64,000 nucleotides of DNA, taken from positions 62,001 through 126,000 of the forward strand of contig NZ_BBIQ01000006.1 in assembly GCF_000730565.1 (NCBI RefSeq), written 5' to 3'. A program made the position numbers and the translations under genes. Below are positions 26,638 to 34,777 of the stretch, piece after piece (the stretch's first letter is position 1; each line of letters begins with the position of its first letter). The notes under the pieces were generated by a model. The model ran no database searches, was not told where the DNA came from, and saw nothing but the letters and a program-made list of their open reading frames with translations. The DNA is from Pseudomonas fulva NBRC 16637 = DSM 17717. Lineage in GTDB: Bacteria; Pseudomonadota; Gammaproteobacteria; Pseudomonadales; Pseudomonadaceae.

Positions 26638-27001
26638 GGTCGAGTGGGCAGTATGATTTGCGGGGCTTGGAGATATGCCCCGCAGGGCTTGGGTCAGGGT
26701 GGGGATCGGATGATTGCGGCCAGTGCGAAATCTGGAAAACTCGGTGGCGTTCTTCGCAGCTGGAATTCTATGAGGCTTCCGGCCGTCGACGGATAACAAA
26801 TGCGTAATGGCATGGATCTTTATAACCGTTGGCATTCGTGGTTCGGCGATTGGGTTGCTCGCGATTTCGTGCGGGGCCCAAGGCCGTTCTCTAACACCTG
26901 TCAGTTTTGCCAGTGGCCGGGTGCGTACATCACCCGGATACTCAAGACGCCCGCCCTGCTAACGGGCGAAACGACAGTTCTCCAACCGCGAGCACAATCG
27001 C
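26638..27001. other. Intergenic region before the second Rhs gene
   Basis: A 364-bp stretch. TGCGGGGC (26659-26666) and GCCCCGCA (26677-26684) form an 8-bp stem with a 10-nt loop that may terminate the permease transcript, though no T-run follows. Near 26920, CCGGGTG and CACCCGG pair around 7 bases. In the reading frame of the following Rhs gene a TAA lies about 40 bases upstream of its ATG, and no alternative start codon occurs between. No gene was found here. Confidence 0.4.
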
Positions 27002-27730
27002 ATGAACAGACTCGAGAGATCGGCGTACTCGCCTTACGGCTTTGCCGCAGAGATTCGATCTGCACACACGTTACTTGGCTTCAATGGTGAGCATGCGCAA
27101 GCGCTGACACCGCTCTACCTGCTTGGCTCCGGATACAGAGTCTACAACACGCGCTTAATGCGTTTTCTTTCACCTGATAGCCTAAGCCCGTTCGACGCGG
27201 GTGGCATGAATACCTACGCCTACTGTTCAAACGACCCCGTGAACCGCAGCGATCCCACTGGGCACTCTTTCCTATACCCCAACAAAAATGTGCGAAGACC
27301 AGCTATTACGCTGCCGAGTCGCGGCGAAGCAGGCAAGTGGCCGACACATCCCTCGGAGTTAGCGAAAAGGGATTTCAGCAATATGAAACTGAAGGAAATG
27401 TCCTATAAAGAGATTCAACACTGGTTCAAGATTTCCAAAGGGGAGTTAAAAGAAGCGAAACGCAATATACTGCGCAGCCCAAATGATGCTTCAGAGGCCA
27501 TCGAGAAATATGTTAAAACTGAGAACCGCCACCATGTATTGACTGAAGCATTAAATTCAAAGATTACAGGACGCCTCGTACACGTTATTGAGTCGTTGTT
27601 GGAGGAAGGACTCTACAAACCAAGCATGCCGGTGGAGTCTAATGCAGAACTGGCGACATTGATGCGGAACGGCATGCCCGTTATCATCCCCAGTGTCCAT
27701 GATTTTAGAACTGTCAAAATGCGTCACTAA
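27002..27730 (+). CDS. Orphan Rhs core-domain protein with an AT-rich C-terminal tip
   Basis: A 242-residue protein. It starts just before the YSPYGF motif of the RHS repeat-associated core and continues with LLGSGYRVYNTRLMRFLSPDSLSPF and MNTYAYCSNDPVNRSDPTGHS, the usual boundary of the polymorphic tip. The 150-residue tip is lysine-rich and helical-looking, with no domain I know. Its DNA is AT-rich (41% GC by hand count at 27361-27480) against a GC-rich background, a sign of recent exchange. No adjacent immunity gene is evident. As with the first Rhs gene, the normal upstream region is lacking. Confidence 0.7.
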   Translation: MNRLERSAYSPYGFAAEIRSAHTLLGFNGEHAQALTPLYLLGSGYRVYNTRLMRFLSPDSLSPFDAGGMNTYAYCSNDPVNRSDPTGHSFLYPNKNVRRPAITLPSRGEAGKWPTHPSELAKRDFSNMKLKEMSYKEIQHWFKISKGELKEAKRNILRSPNDASEAIEKYVKTENRHHVLTEALNSKITGRLVHVIESLLEEGLYKPSMPVESNAELATLMRNGMPVIIPSVHDFRTVKMRH

Positions 27731-27794
27731 GGCTGTACAAAACTTCGAGATACCCAACCGCTGCCCTCAAGCGCTAAGGTTCTTGAACCTTCCG

Positions 27795-28143
27795 CTATCG
27801 ACGGAAAGGAATACTACGGCGGCTACGAACTTTGTGGGCGTCCGCTTGGATCAAGTACGAAGTCGGCACCCGTATGGTCTGCCCGCCTATGACACTGTTT
27901 TTCATCCACACGATGTCATGGGTCAGTGCTCCGACCTGCGCGCCGGTCAGGGCCACGCACAGGCTCAGATTGATGACATCCTGGCTGGCCAGGGCACTGT
28001 CCATCAGGTGGCGGCGCTGGCGTAGAGGGCTGTTTGCTGAGGATGATGTCGATGCCGACCACCGGCACGCCGGTCTGGTCGTCGCCCAGCTTGCCGGCGA
28101 GGATTTCCAGTGCGTTGTGCTCGCTCACCAAGCCGTTCTGCAC
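27795..28143 (-). pseudogene. Decayed fragment resembling a filamentous haemagglutinin (FhaB/CdiA-type) exoprotein
   Basis: The minus strand carries two open pieces in different frames. One (about 27813-28020) reads SALASQDVINLSL, ALTGAQVGALTHDIVWM and VPTSYLIQADA, which fits my memory of haemagglutinin-repeat proteins (a repeat ending in L-x-GAQV followed by an IVW...GQ...VP..YL segment). The other (about 28020-28143) reads EHNALEILAGKLGDDQTG. A frameshift lies near 28020, and neither piece has a proper start or end. The rest of 27731-28177 holds only a small palindrome (AAGGTTC-TT-GAACCTT near 27776). Confidence 0.4.
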
Positions 28144-28177
28144 ACGGCGGGCGACGTTCAGTTACGTATGCGCATCG

Positions 28178-30697
28178 CTACTTCCTAGGCTTAGCCCTGG
28201 CAGTCGCTTCGGCCACCAGCGGGTCTTCAGGCCAATAGTGCTTCGGGTATCGCCCCTTCAGATCCTTCTTCACCTCCACGTAAGTGCTGCGCCAGAAGTT
28301 CGCCAGATCCTGGGTGACCTGCACAGGCCTGCGAGCCGGCGACAGGAGGTGCAGAACCAGCGGCTGCCTGCCCTGAGCGATGCGTGGGGTTTCTGCCAGG
28401 CCAAACAGCTCCTGAAGCCGCACGGCCAAAATTGGCGGATGCTGCGAATAGTCGATACGGATATTCGAGCCGGATGGCACCTGGATCGCCTGGGGTGCCT
28501 GGGTGTCCAGCTCCTGTGGAAGCGGCCAGGGCAGAAGGTTTCTGATGATCGAGGGCAGGTCCAGCTGGCTGAAGTGGCTGAGCCTCGTGACTTTACCCAG
28601 GTAGGGCGTGAGCCATTGGTCGAGCGTGTCCAGCAGATTGGCATCGCTCAGGTCAGGCCACTTGCTTTGTGCCTGCCCACGCTCGATATCCAGCTGGCGC
28701 AGCAGACCCACCCGGGCCTGCCACTGCCGCAGCTCGGGGTTCCAGGGCAGAAGCTCGATGCCCTTGCGCCTCACCAGGCTGACCAAGGCCAGCGAACGGG
28801 TTTGCTCGTCAAGGTTCGCCAGCGCTTTCGTCGACAGCACGAGCTGGCCTACCCGCCACTGCCGCTGCGCCTTGAGCACGCCTTCGCGCTCGTCCCAATC
28901 GACCTCATCGACCGACCTCACCAGGTCAGCCAGCTGGTTATCGAACAAGGCCGGATCGAGGTCACTCGCCAGGTAGATCCGCTCCTCGCGCTGTCCTTGC
29001 CGGCTACCCAGATCGGCCACCACCAGCCACTCATGTTTGGTGAGAGCATCGGGCTCTGAGAACACCGCAGCACGACCGTTGGAAAGACGGTATTCAGATG
29101 CAGTCGCCCGCCTCTGCAGGCCGATTCGATCAGGGTATGCGAACGCCAGCAGGCATCCTACCCACCGTGGGTGATCGAGCGCGTCTACAGGGCTCGAGGC
29201 CTTGCCACGCAGCAGCGACCGGTACTGCCGAGCAGACTGTTTCACGCGTTGCAGGGAACCGCCACTGCGACGGGCATGCTGCTCGCCCGACAGTGCGCTG
29301 AGCCGGGAGTGCAGGTCGGCACCGGCCCCACGCAGGATATCTTTCTCGCCCAGCAGAGCCGCGATGTTGCATGCCAGGTCATCCAGGCCCATCGCATTGC
29401 CCTTGATGAGCATGTGGGCGATCCGGGGGTGGGCTGGCAACGCGCTCATGGCCGCACCGTGTGGCGTGAGCTGTCCAGCATCGTCGAGCGCGCCCAGACG
29501 CTTGAGCAGGTCTGTGGCTTGAGCGAAGGGCGCCGCTGGTGGTTGATCGAGCCAGGTCATCTCTTCCGGCTTCATGCCCCATCGAGCCAGCTGGAGCGCC
29601 AAGGCTGCCAGATCTGCCTGGAGGATTTCAGGGGTGCTGTAGCTGGCCATCTGCTCGTGCTGGGACTGCGACCACAGCCGATAGCAGACACCAGGCTCCA
29701 GGCGCCCCGCCCGTCCCGCCCGCTGGGTAGCGCTGGCCTTGGAAATGCGCTGTGTGTCGAGTCGGGTCATGCCGCTGCGGGGGTCGAACCTGGGTACTCG
29801 TTCAAGGCCACTGTCCACCACCACCCTGACCCCTTCGATGGTCAAGCTGGTCTCGGCGATGTTCGTGGCCAATACGACCTTGCGTGAGCCCTTGGGTGCC
29901 GGGTCTATCGCCGCACGCTGCGCCTGCAGGTCGAGGTCACCGTACAGCGGGCACACCATCACCTCTGGACGGCTGCCGAGATGTGCCTTGAGGTCCTCTG
30001 CCACCCGCCGAATTTCCGCCTGCCCAGGCAGGAACACCAGGATGCTGCCAGGTTGTTCATCGATGGCGGCCAGGCACGTGTCCGTGATGCGCGCATCGAT
30101 TCGCTCGCCCGGCTGATAGGGGCTTCCCCATACCGTCGAGACGGGATACATCCGCCCTTCACTGGTGACCACGGGCGCATCGTCGAGCACCTTCGAGAGG
30201 CGGGCACCCTCCAGCGTGGCAGACATCAACAGCAGCTTGAGCGGGGGCTCATCGCGCAGCAGTTCACGGGCGCTCAGGCACAGCGCCAGTGCCAGGTCGG
30301 AATCGAGGTTGCGCAGGTGGTACTCATCGAAGATGACCACGCCCACACCCTCCAGCGCCGGGTCCTCCTGAAGCCTGCGAGCCAGAATGCCTTCGGTGAC
30401 CACTTCGATCTGCGTTCGCGGCCCTACCTTGCTTTCAAGGCGAATGCGGTAGCCGACCGTCTCACCCACCTGCTCATCCAGCTCACTGGCCAAACGCTCC
30501 GCCGCTGCCCGCGCAGCCAGTCGGCGAGGTTCGAGCATCAGGATCTTTTGCCCGGCTAGCCAGGGCTCATGCAACAACGCCAGGGGCACCCGAGTGGTCT
30601 TGCCAGCACCCGGGGGCGCTTCGAGTATCACTTCATTGCGACTGGCCAGGGCCTGTCGTAGCTCTGGCAATACACGGTCTATAGGTAATGAAATCAT
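28178..30697 (-). CDS. hrpB: ATP-dependent helicase HrpB
   Basis: An 839-residue DEAH/RHA-type helicase. Walker A APPGAGKT is at 27-34, DEYH replaces DEAH (VVIFDEYHLRNLDSD), then SATLEG, the second lobe with LATNIAETSLTIEGV and QRAGRAGRLEPG, and the HrpB-specific C-terminal domain (WPEDPLVAEATARAKP). It unwinds RNA in vitro in relatives; the cellular role is unclear. The start ATG at 30697 and the length match the family. It is transcribed divergently from the lipoprotein gene at 30817. Confidence 0.94.
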   Translation of the reverse strand: MISLPIDRVLPELRQALASRNEVILEAPPGAGKTTRVPLALLHEPWLAGQKILMLEPRRLAARAAAERLASELDEQVGETVGYRIRLESKVGPRTQIEVVTEGILARRLQEDPALEGVGVVIFDEYHLRNLDSDLALALCLSARELLRDEPPLKLLLMSATLEGARLSKVLDDAPVVTSEGRMYPVSTVWGSPYQPGERIDARITDTCLAAIDEQPGSILVFLPGQAEIRRVAEDLKAHLGSRPEVMVCPLYGDLDLQAQRAAIDPAPKGSRKVVLATNIAETSLTIEGVRVVVDSGLERVPRFDPRSGMTRLDTQRISKASATQRAGRAGRLEPGVCYRLWSQSQHEQMASYSTPEILQADLAALALQLARWGMKPEEMTWLDQPPAAPFAQATDLLKRLGALDDAGQLTPHGAAMSALPAHPRIAHMLIKGNAMGLDDLACNIAALLGEKDILRGAGADLHSRLSALSGEQHARRSGGSLQRVKQSARQYRSLLRGKASSPVDALDHPRWVGCLLAFAYPDRIGLQRRATASEYRLSNGRAAVFSEPDALTKHEWLVVADLGSRQGQREERIYLASDLDPALFDNQLADLVRSVDEVDWDEREGVLKAQRQWRVGQLVLSTKALANLDEQTRSLALVSLVRRKGIELLPWNPELRQWQARVGLLRQLDIERGQAQSKWPDLSDANLLDTLDQWLTPYLGKVTRLSHFSQLDLPSIIRNLLPWPLPQELDTQAPQAIQVPSGSNIRIDYSQHPPILAVRLQELFGLAETPRIAQGRQPLVLHLLSPARRPVQVTQDLANFWRSTYVEVKKDLKGRYPKHYWPEDPLVAEATARAKPRK

Positions 30698-30816
30698 GGT
30701 GGCCCTCGAACAAGCAGGCGAGTATAACGGCGAACCGACGTTGTCCTATCATGGTCTTAACTGCGCGGGTTCAGGCGCCTTGCCTGGCCTGCCGAACGCC
30801 ACGCCCGGAGATTTAC

Positions 30817-31236
30817 ATGCGCATTGCTTCCCGCCTGATCGGTGCTGCCCTCGTGGGCACCTTGCTGACGCAACTGACGGCTTGCGGCTCCATCTTCTAC
30901 CCAGACCGTCGTGGCCAGATCGACGGCAAGGTCGACCCTGCGATCGCCGTGCTGGATGCCGTTGGCCTGCTGTTCTACGTCATCCCAGGGCTGATCGCCT
31001 TTGGCATCGACTTCGCCACCGGCGCCATCTACTACCCACAAGGGCAAACCGCGCAGGTGGACCCGGCCAAACTGAAGGACGCCGTCAATGCCGATGGCAG
31101 CGTGGACAATCTCAAACTGCAGGCCATTCTGGAAAGCGAACTGGGGCAGCGCCTGCCGCTGGACGACCCACGCTTGATCCAGCACCGCGGCAGTGCTGAA
31201 CAATTGGCCAGCCTTGGGCTGGTACCTGCCGCCTGA
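30817..31236 (+). CDS. Small YceK-like lipoprotein
   Basis: A 139-residue lipoprotein with lipobox LTAC at Cys23. The first mature residues CGSIFYPDRRGQ, then a long hydrophobic DAVGLLFYVIPGLIAFGIDFATGAIYYP segment, resemble the YceK/YidQ group of envelope lipoproteins with no assigned role. A CGGAG lies just before the ATG. It is followed by a cation efflux gene 21 bp downstream on the same strand, so they may be co-transcribed. Confidence 0.75.
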   Translation: MRIASRLIGAALVGTLLTQLTACGSIFYPDRRGQIDGKVDPAIAVLDAVGLLFYVIPGLIAFGIDFATGAIYYPQGQTAQVDPAKLKDAVNADGSVDNLKLQAILESELGQRLPLDDPRLIQHRGSAEQLASLGLVPAA

Positions 31237-31257
31237 CGTCAAGGACGACCGCCTGAG

Positions 31258-32127
31258 ATGACCACTTCGGCCGAACACAAACGGTTGCTCCGCCTGGCCA
31301 CGCGCGCCTCCCTGGCGGTGGCCAGCATCCTGGTGGTCAGCAAGGCGCTGGCCTGGTGGTTGAGCGGCTCGGTTAGCCTGCTGGCCGGGTTGACCGATTC
31401 GGCCCTCGACGCCGTGGCGTCCTTCCTCAACCTGCTGGCTGTGCACTACGCCCTGCGCCCGGCCGATGACGACCACCGCTTCGGGCACGGCAAGGCAGAA
31501 GCCCTGGCTGGCATCGCCCAGGCGCTGTTCATCGGCGGCAGTGCCGTGCTGATTGCCTTGCAGGCGTTGGAGCGCCTGCGCAGCCCGCAGCCGTTAGGCG
31601 ATACCGCCATCGGCATCGGGGTGATGCTGTTGTCGTTGGTGCTGACCGTCGCGCTGCTGGCCGTGCAACGCAAGGTCATCCGCGCCACAGGTTCAACGGC
31701 GGTACGCGCCGATTCCCTGCACTACCGCTCCGACCTGCTGCTCAACGGCAGCATCTTGCTGGCGTTGCTGCTGGCGCGCTTCGGCTGGCCGCAACTCGAT
31801 GCGCTGTTCGGGTTGGGCATCGCACTGTACATCCTGTGGAGCGCCCTGCAGATCGCGCGCGAAAGCACGGCGATTCTCATGGACAAGGAGCTGCCCGTGG
31901 ATGTGAGCGAAGACATGGCCAGCCGCGTGCTGGCCATCGAGGGCGTGCTGGGCGTGCACGACCTGCGCACCCGGGTATCGGGCAACCAGTGGTTCGTGCA
32001 ATTGCACATCGAGCTGCCTGGGCAACTGCCGCTGCATCACGCACATGGGCTGTGCGTGCAGGCGTCGGAAGTGATCCGCCAGCAGTACCCCAAGGCCGAC
32101 GTGATGGTCCACGCCGACCCGGTGTAG
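31258..32127 (+). CDS. fieF: Cation diffusion facilitator (FieF/YiiP type)
   Basis: A 289-residue inner-membrane metal/proton antiporter with six helices and a cytoplasmic C-terminal metal-binding domain. Helix 2 carries LTDSALDAVASF and helix 5 HYRSDLLLNGS, together giving the DD-HD-like zinc/iron site seen in YiiP (here Asp in TDSALD and His/Asp in HYRSD). The cytosolic part contains DLRTRVSGNQWFVQLHIELP. It exports Zn(II), Fe(II) or Cd(II) in relatives. It lies downstream of a small lipoprotein gene and ends 4 bp from the converging DUF6515-like gene. Confidence 0.9.
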   Translation: MTTSAEHKRLLRLATRASLAVASILVVSKALAWWLSGSVSLLAGLTDSALDAVASFLNLLAVHYALRPADDDHRFGHGKAEALAGIAQALFIGGSAVLIALQALERLRSPQPLGDTAIGIGVMLLSLVLTVALLAVQRKVIRATGSTAVRADSLHYRSDLLLNGSILLALLLARFGWPQLDALFGLGIALYILWSALQIARESTAILMDKELPVDVSEDMASRVLAIEGVLGVHDLRTRVSGNQWFVQLHIELPGQLPLHHAHGLCVQASEVIRQQYPKADVMVHADPV

Positions 32128-32131
32128 CCCT

Positions 32132-32965
32132 CTAGTTGACGCTGTAGCCTCGCCCGGACAAGCACGCGCCAAGCGCCCGTTGGTAGGTACTTGCAACCGC
32201 AGGCGCCGGCGCGTAGGCCGCCATGGCAGGATCGAACCCCGACTGGCTGACCGCCCAGCGCTGGCACTGGTAACGGTCCTGATCCTGCTGCTCCTGCCCC
32301 TGTCCATAGCGCGGATAAGCCACCACGTCATACCCCGACGCCGCTGTAGGCGCAGGTGCTGGGGGATTGACCACCACGTACTCGCGGCTGTTTTCCAGGT
32401 AGCGATAGTAGGTGTCGGCGACCAGGTAGATCATCGCGCCGTCCACGCGAAACTTGTGCGCATAGGGCGGCAGGTAGCTGACTCGCGCACCCGGGGGCGG
32501 CACCACGACCTGGTAACCCCTTTCCCAGGGGCGGTACCAGTACCCGCCGGAGTAGAAATAGTCCTGCCCCTGGTAGGGCACCTTCCAGAAACGGTCAGCA
32601 AACCGCTCCACGGTCTGGCCAGGCCGGTAGTACGGCCCGGGGCCCCAGCCTTCACCGTGGCCCCCAGGGCGGCCCTGCCAGCCCTCGTGAGGCGCGTAGC
32701 CAGGGTCTGGGCCATGCCAACGCGGGCCGTCATCGGGGCGGCGGGGAATGTCCTGGTAGAACCCCGGCCGTGGGGGCTGCGTCTGACCGACTTCGTCACG
32801 CGAATTGAGCGCACGCCCAGGCGCGGGCCCTGCCTCCACACCTGGCCCTGTAGCGGCGGGGGGCAAAGCACCTGGGCCGTCGTTGGGCCCGGCCGCCAGG
32901 GCTGCAACGCTGATGCCCATGCCCAGCAAACCAACACCTGCCCACTGCCAGATGTGCGACTTCAT
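32132..32965 (-). CDS. DUF6515-like secreted protein rich in Gly, Pro and Tyr
   Basis: A 277-residue exported protein. A signal peptide ends near residue 25 (SVAALAAG). A low-complexity Pro/Gly region follows, then a conserved part with YYRPGQTVERFADRFWKVPYQGQDYFYSGGYWYRPW and VVVPPPGARVSYLPP, which is the pattern of DUF6515 proteins. The C-terminus has RYQCQRWAVSQSGFDP and a final CLSGRGY. Function unknown; location probably periplasm or cell surface. It converges with fieF. Confidence 0.75.
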   Translation of the reverse strand: MKSHIWQWAGVGLLGMGISVAALAAGPNDGPGALPPAATGPGVEAGPAPGRALNSRDEVGQTQPPRPGFYQDIPRRPDDGPRWHGPDPGYAPHEGWQGRPGGHGEGWGPGPYYRPGQTVERFADRFWKVPYQGQDYFYSGGYWYRPWERGYQVVVPPPGARVSYLPPYAHKFRVDGAMIYLVADTYYRYLENSREYVVVNPPAPAPTAASGYDVVAYPRYGQGQEQQDQDRYQCQRWAVSQSGFDPAMAAYAPAPAVASTYQRALGACLSGRGYSVN

Positions 32966-33361
32966 GGTAGTCCTCTCGACGGTAAAACGGCTGACTGCGC
33001 CAGTCTACCGCGCCCCATCACGCCGCCCATTAAATTTCAGCCATGAAAAAAGGGAGGCCACCTGGGCCTCCCTTCAGCAATTGTCGTCCTTGCTCGGCGC
33101 TTGTGGCGCCGGCTCACCTCACACCGTCTTCTGGAAGGTGCGTAGCCCGGGGGCCTGGCCCATCCTGTTGGATGGCTTGGCCGCGAGCGCCCGTCTGGGG
33201 CGCATCGCCGTGGACTGATGTCCGGGCAGTGATTCTGGTGATAACGATACCGGGCGCGCCCCGGCACAGGATTGCTAAGATTGCTCAGATAAATAGCACT
33301 TGCGCAATTTTTAACCCTGGATTGATAATTCGCCGCAATCCGAACAGAAAAGGCATGATTC
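32966..33361. other. Gap with an orphan terminator and a possible vestigial gene beside the Lrp gene
   Basis: This 396-bp gap holds a strong minus-strand terminator (33045-33074) with no intact gene feeding it. The minus strand just upstream of it is open for 30-40 codons in two frames, one ending MGQAPGLRTFQKTV before a TGA. The plus strand from about 33260 is AT-rich and should hold the promoter of the Lrp-type gene. The picture fits deletion of a gene divergent from lrp; I could not identify it. Confidence 0.4.
33045..33074 (-). terminator. Rho-independent terminator (minus strand)
   Basis: AAGGGAGGCC (33050-33059) pairs with GGCCTCCCTT (33065-33074) around ACCTG, a 10-bp perfect stem. 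On the minus strand it is followed by a run of T (33045-33051). It is well formed, but there is no complete minus-strand gene between it and the Lrp gene. Confidence 0.75.
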
Positions 33362-33838
33362 ATGAGCAAGCTGGACCGATACGACCTGAGCATTCTGGCT
33401 GAATTGCAGCGTGACGCGCGCATCTCCAACCAGGAGCTGGCCGAACGCATCGGCCTTTCACCCTCGCCCTGCTCGCGCCGCGTCAAGCAACTTGAAGACG
33501 ACGGCTACATTTCCCGTCAGGTGGCCTTGCTCGATCGCAAGAAGCTGGGTTTGAGCCTGACCGCCTACGTACTCATCGGCATGGACCGGCACACCCCCGA
33601 GCGTTTCGAAACCTTCGAGGCCACCATCCGCAACCTGCCGCAGGTGCTGGAGTGCAGCCTGGTGACCGGGATGGACGCCGACTACCAGCTCAAGGTCGTC
33701 GTGCCCGACATGGACCATTACCAGAAGCTGCTGCTCGGTAGCCTCACGCGCATCGAGGGCGTCACCAGCGTGCGTTCAAGCTTCGTGCTCAACCAGGTGT
33801 TGGCCAGCACCGAGCTTCCATTGACCCACCTTCGCTGA
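33362..33838 (+). CDS. Lrp/AsnC-family transcriptional regulator
   Basis: A 158-residue regulator. The N-terminal winged HTH covers about residues 5-55 (ILAELQRDARISNQELAERIGLSPSPCSRRV), and the C-terminal RAM/AsnC ligand-binding domain includes VLECSLVTGMDADYQLKVVVPDMDHY. Members respond to amino acids and typically control a divergent catabolic or transport gene; here that gene seems to be missing (vestige at 33075-33240). The upstream region is AT-rich, as expected for Lrp-type sites. Confidence 0.9.
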   Translation: MSKLDRYDLSILAELQRDARISNQELAERIGLSPSPCSRRVKQLEDDGYISRQVALLDRKKLGLSLTAYVLIGMDRHTPERFETFEATIRNLPQVLECSLVTGMDADYQLKVVVPDMDHYQKLLLGSLTRIEGVTSVRSSFVLNQVLASTELPLTHLR

Positions 33839-33892
33839 TCAGTTGCCACCTCACGGGTATACTTGCCCCCTCAACCCGCCTGGAGCACTGCA

Positions 33893-34096
33893 ATGGATCC
33901 TGCCGTATTCGAAGAGTGGATGATGATCATCCTGGTGACTGCCTTGATCGGCTTCATGGGCTTCATCGTCTGGGACCTGGCGAAAAAATCCCAGGCGGGG
34001 CGGTTCGGCACCCTGATCCTGTTCTTCGTGCTCGGCCTGGGTGTGCTGGCGTTCATCATCAAGAGCGTGGTGGTGGGGTTCATCGAGGGGGTGTAG
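33893..34096 (+). CDS. DUF2788 small membrane protein
   Basis: A 67-residue protein with two hydrophobic helices (MMIILVTALIGFMGFIVW and LILFFVLGLGVLAFII, roughly residues 9-26 and 44-60) joined by a charged loop AKKSQAGRFG. This is the DUF2788 pattern. The ATG at 33893 has a TGGAG nine bases upstream; an upstream start would lack one. Function unknown. It converges with the rluE gene. Confidence 0.82.
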   Translation: MDPAVFEEWMMIILVTALIGFMGFIVWDLAKKSQAGRFGTLILFFVLGLGVLAFIIKSVVVGFIEGV

Positions 34097-34132
34097 CCAG
34101 CGCGGTCGCCACGTGCCCGCTGGCCATGCCGC

Positions 34133-34771
34133 CTAGCGCCGCAGGGTCGGCGCTACCTCGCGCCAGCAGCCTTGCTCAAGCCCATCGAGTGTCCAATCGC
34201 CGATACGCACGCGCACCAGGCGCAAGGTGGGCAGGCCCACGGCGGCGGTCATTCGCCGTACCTGGCGATTGCGACCCTCGCGAATCACCAGCTCCAGCCA
34301 ACAGGTCGGTACGCTTTTGCGAAAGCGTACTGGTGGATTGCGCGGCCACAGTGCAGGGGCGTCGAGGCTGCGGGCCTCGGCGGGCAGCGTTGGTCCGTCA
34401 TTGAGCTGCACGCCTTCGCGCAGTTGGCGCAGCTGCTCCTCGGTGGGCTCGCCCTCGACCTGCACCCAGTAGGTCTTGGGCAGCTTGTGCTTGGGATCGG
34501 CAATACGCGCCTGCAGCGCGCCGTCATTGGTCAACAGCAACAGGCCTTCACTGTCCCGGTCCAGCCGGCCGGCGGGGTAGACGCCCGGAATATCAATGAA
34601 ATCCTTGAGCGTGGCCCGCCCCTCGCCGTCGCTGAACTGCGTCAGCACGTCGAAGGGTTTGTTGAACAGGATCAACCGCGGCTCGGCGGGTGGCGCCTTG
34701 GGCTGGCGGTGAGCGCCAGGCACAGGCCGCCCCTGAGGGCGGCGCGGCTTGGAACGGGGTGGCAGTGACAT
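34133..34771 (-). CDS. rluE: 23S rRNA pseudouridine synthase RluE
   Basis: A 212-residue RsuA/RluB/E/F-family pseudouridine synthase without the S4 domain, which is typical of RluE (modifies U2457 of 23S rRNA in E. coli). The catalytic Asp is in [15 protein letters not shown]. Other family segments are [16 protein letters not shown] and [26 protein letters not shown]. The N-terminal 30 residues are basic and disordered-looking. It lies 6 bp downstream of amn on the same strand. Confidence 0.88.
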   Translation of the reverse strand: MSLPPRSKPRRPQGRPVPGAHRQPKAPPAEPRLILFNKPFDVLTQFSDGEGRATLKDFIDIPGVYPAGRLDRDSEGLLLLTNDGALQARIADPKHKLPKTYWVQVEGEPTEEQLRQLREGVQLNDGPTLPAEARSLDAPALWPRNPPVRFRKSVPTCWLELVIREGRNRQVRRMTAAVGLPTLRLVRVRIGDWTLDGLEQGCWREVAPTLRR

Positions 34772-34777
34772 GGGTCC

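Noticed and set aside
25144..26835. A 563-codon minus-strand frame
   Set aside because: It is antisense to the APC permease, His/Gln/Gly-rich and without family motifs.
26800..27090. A 96-codon frame upstream of the second Rhs gene
   Set aside because: It is out of frame with the Rhs core, lacks a ribosome site and shows no core motifs.
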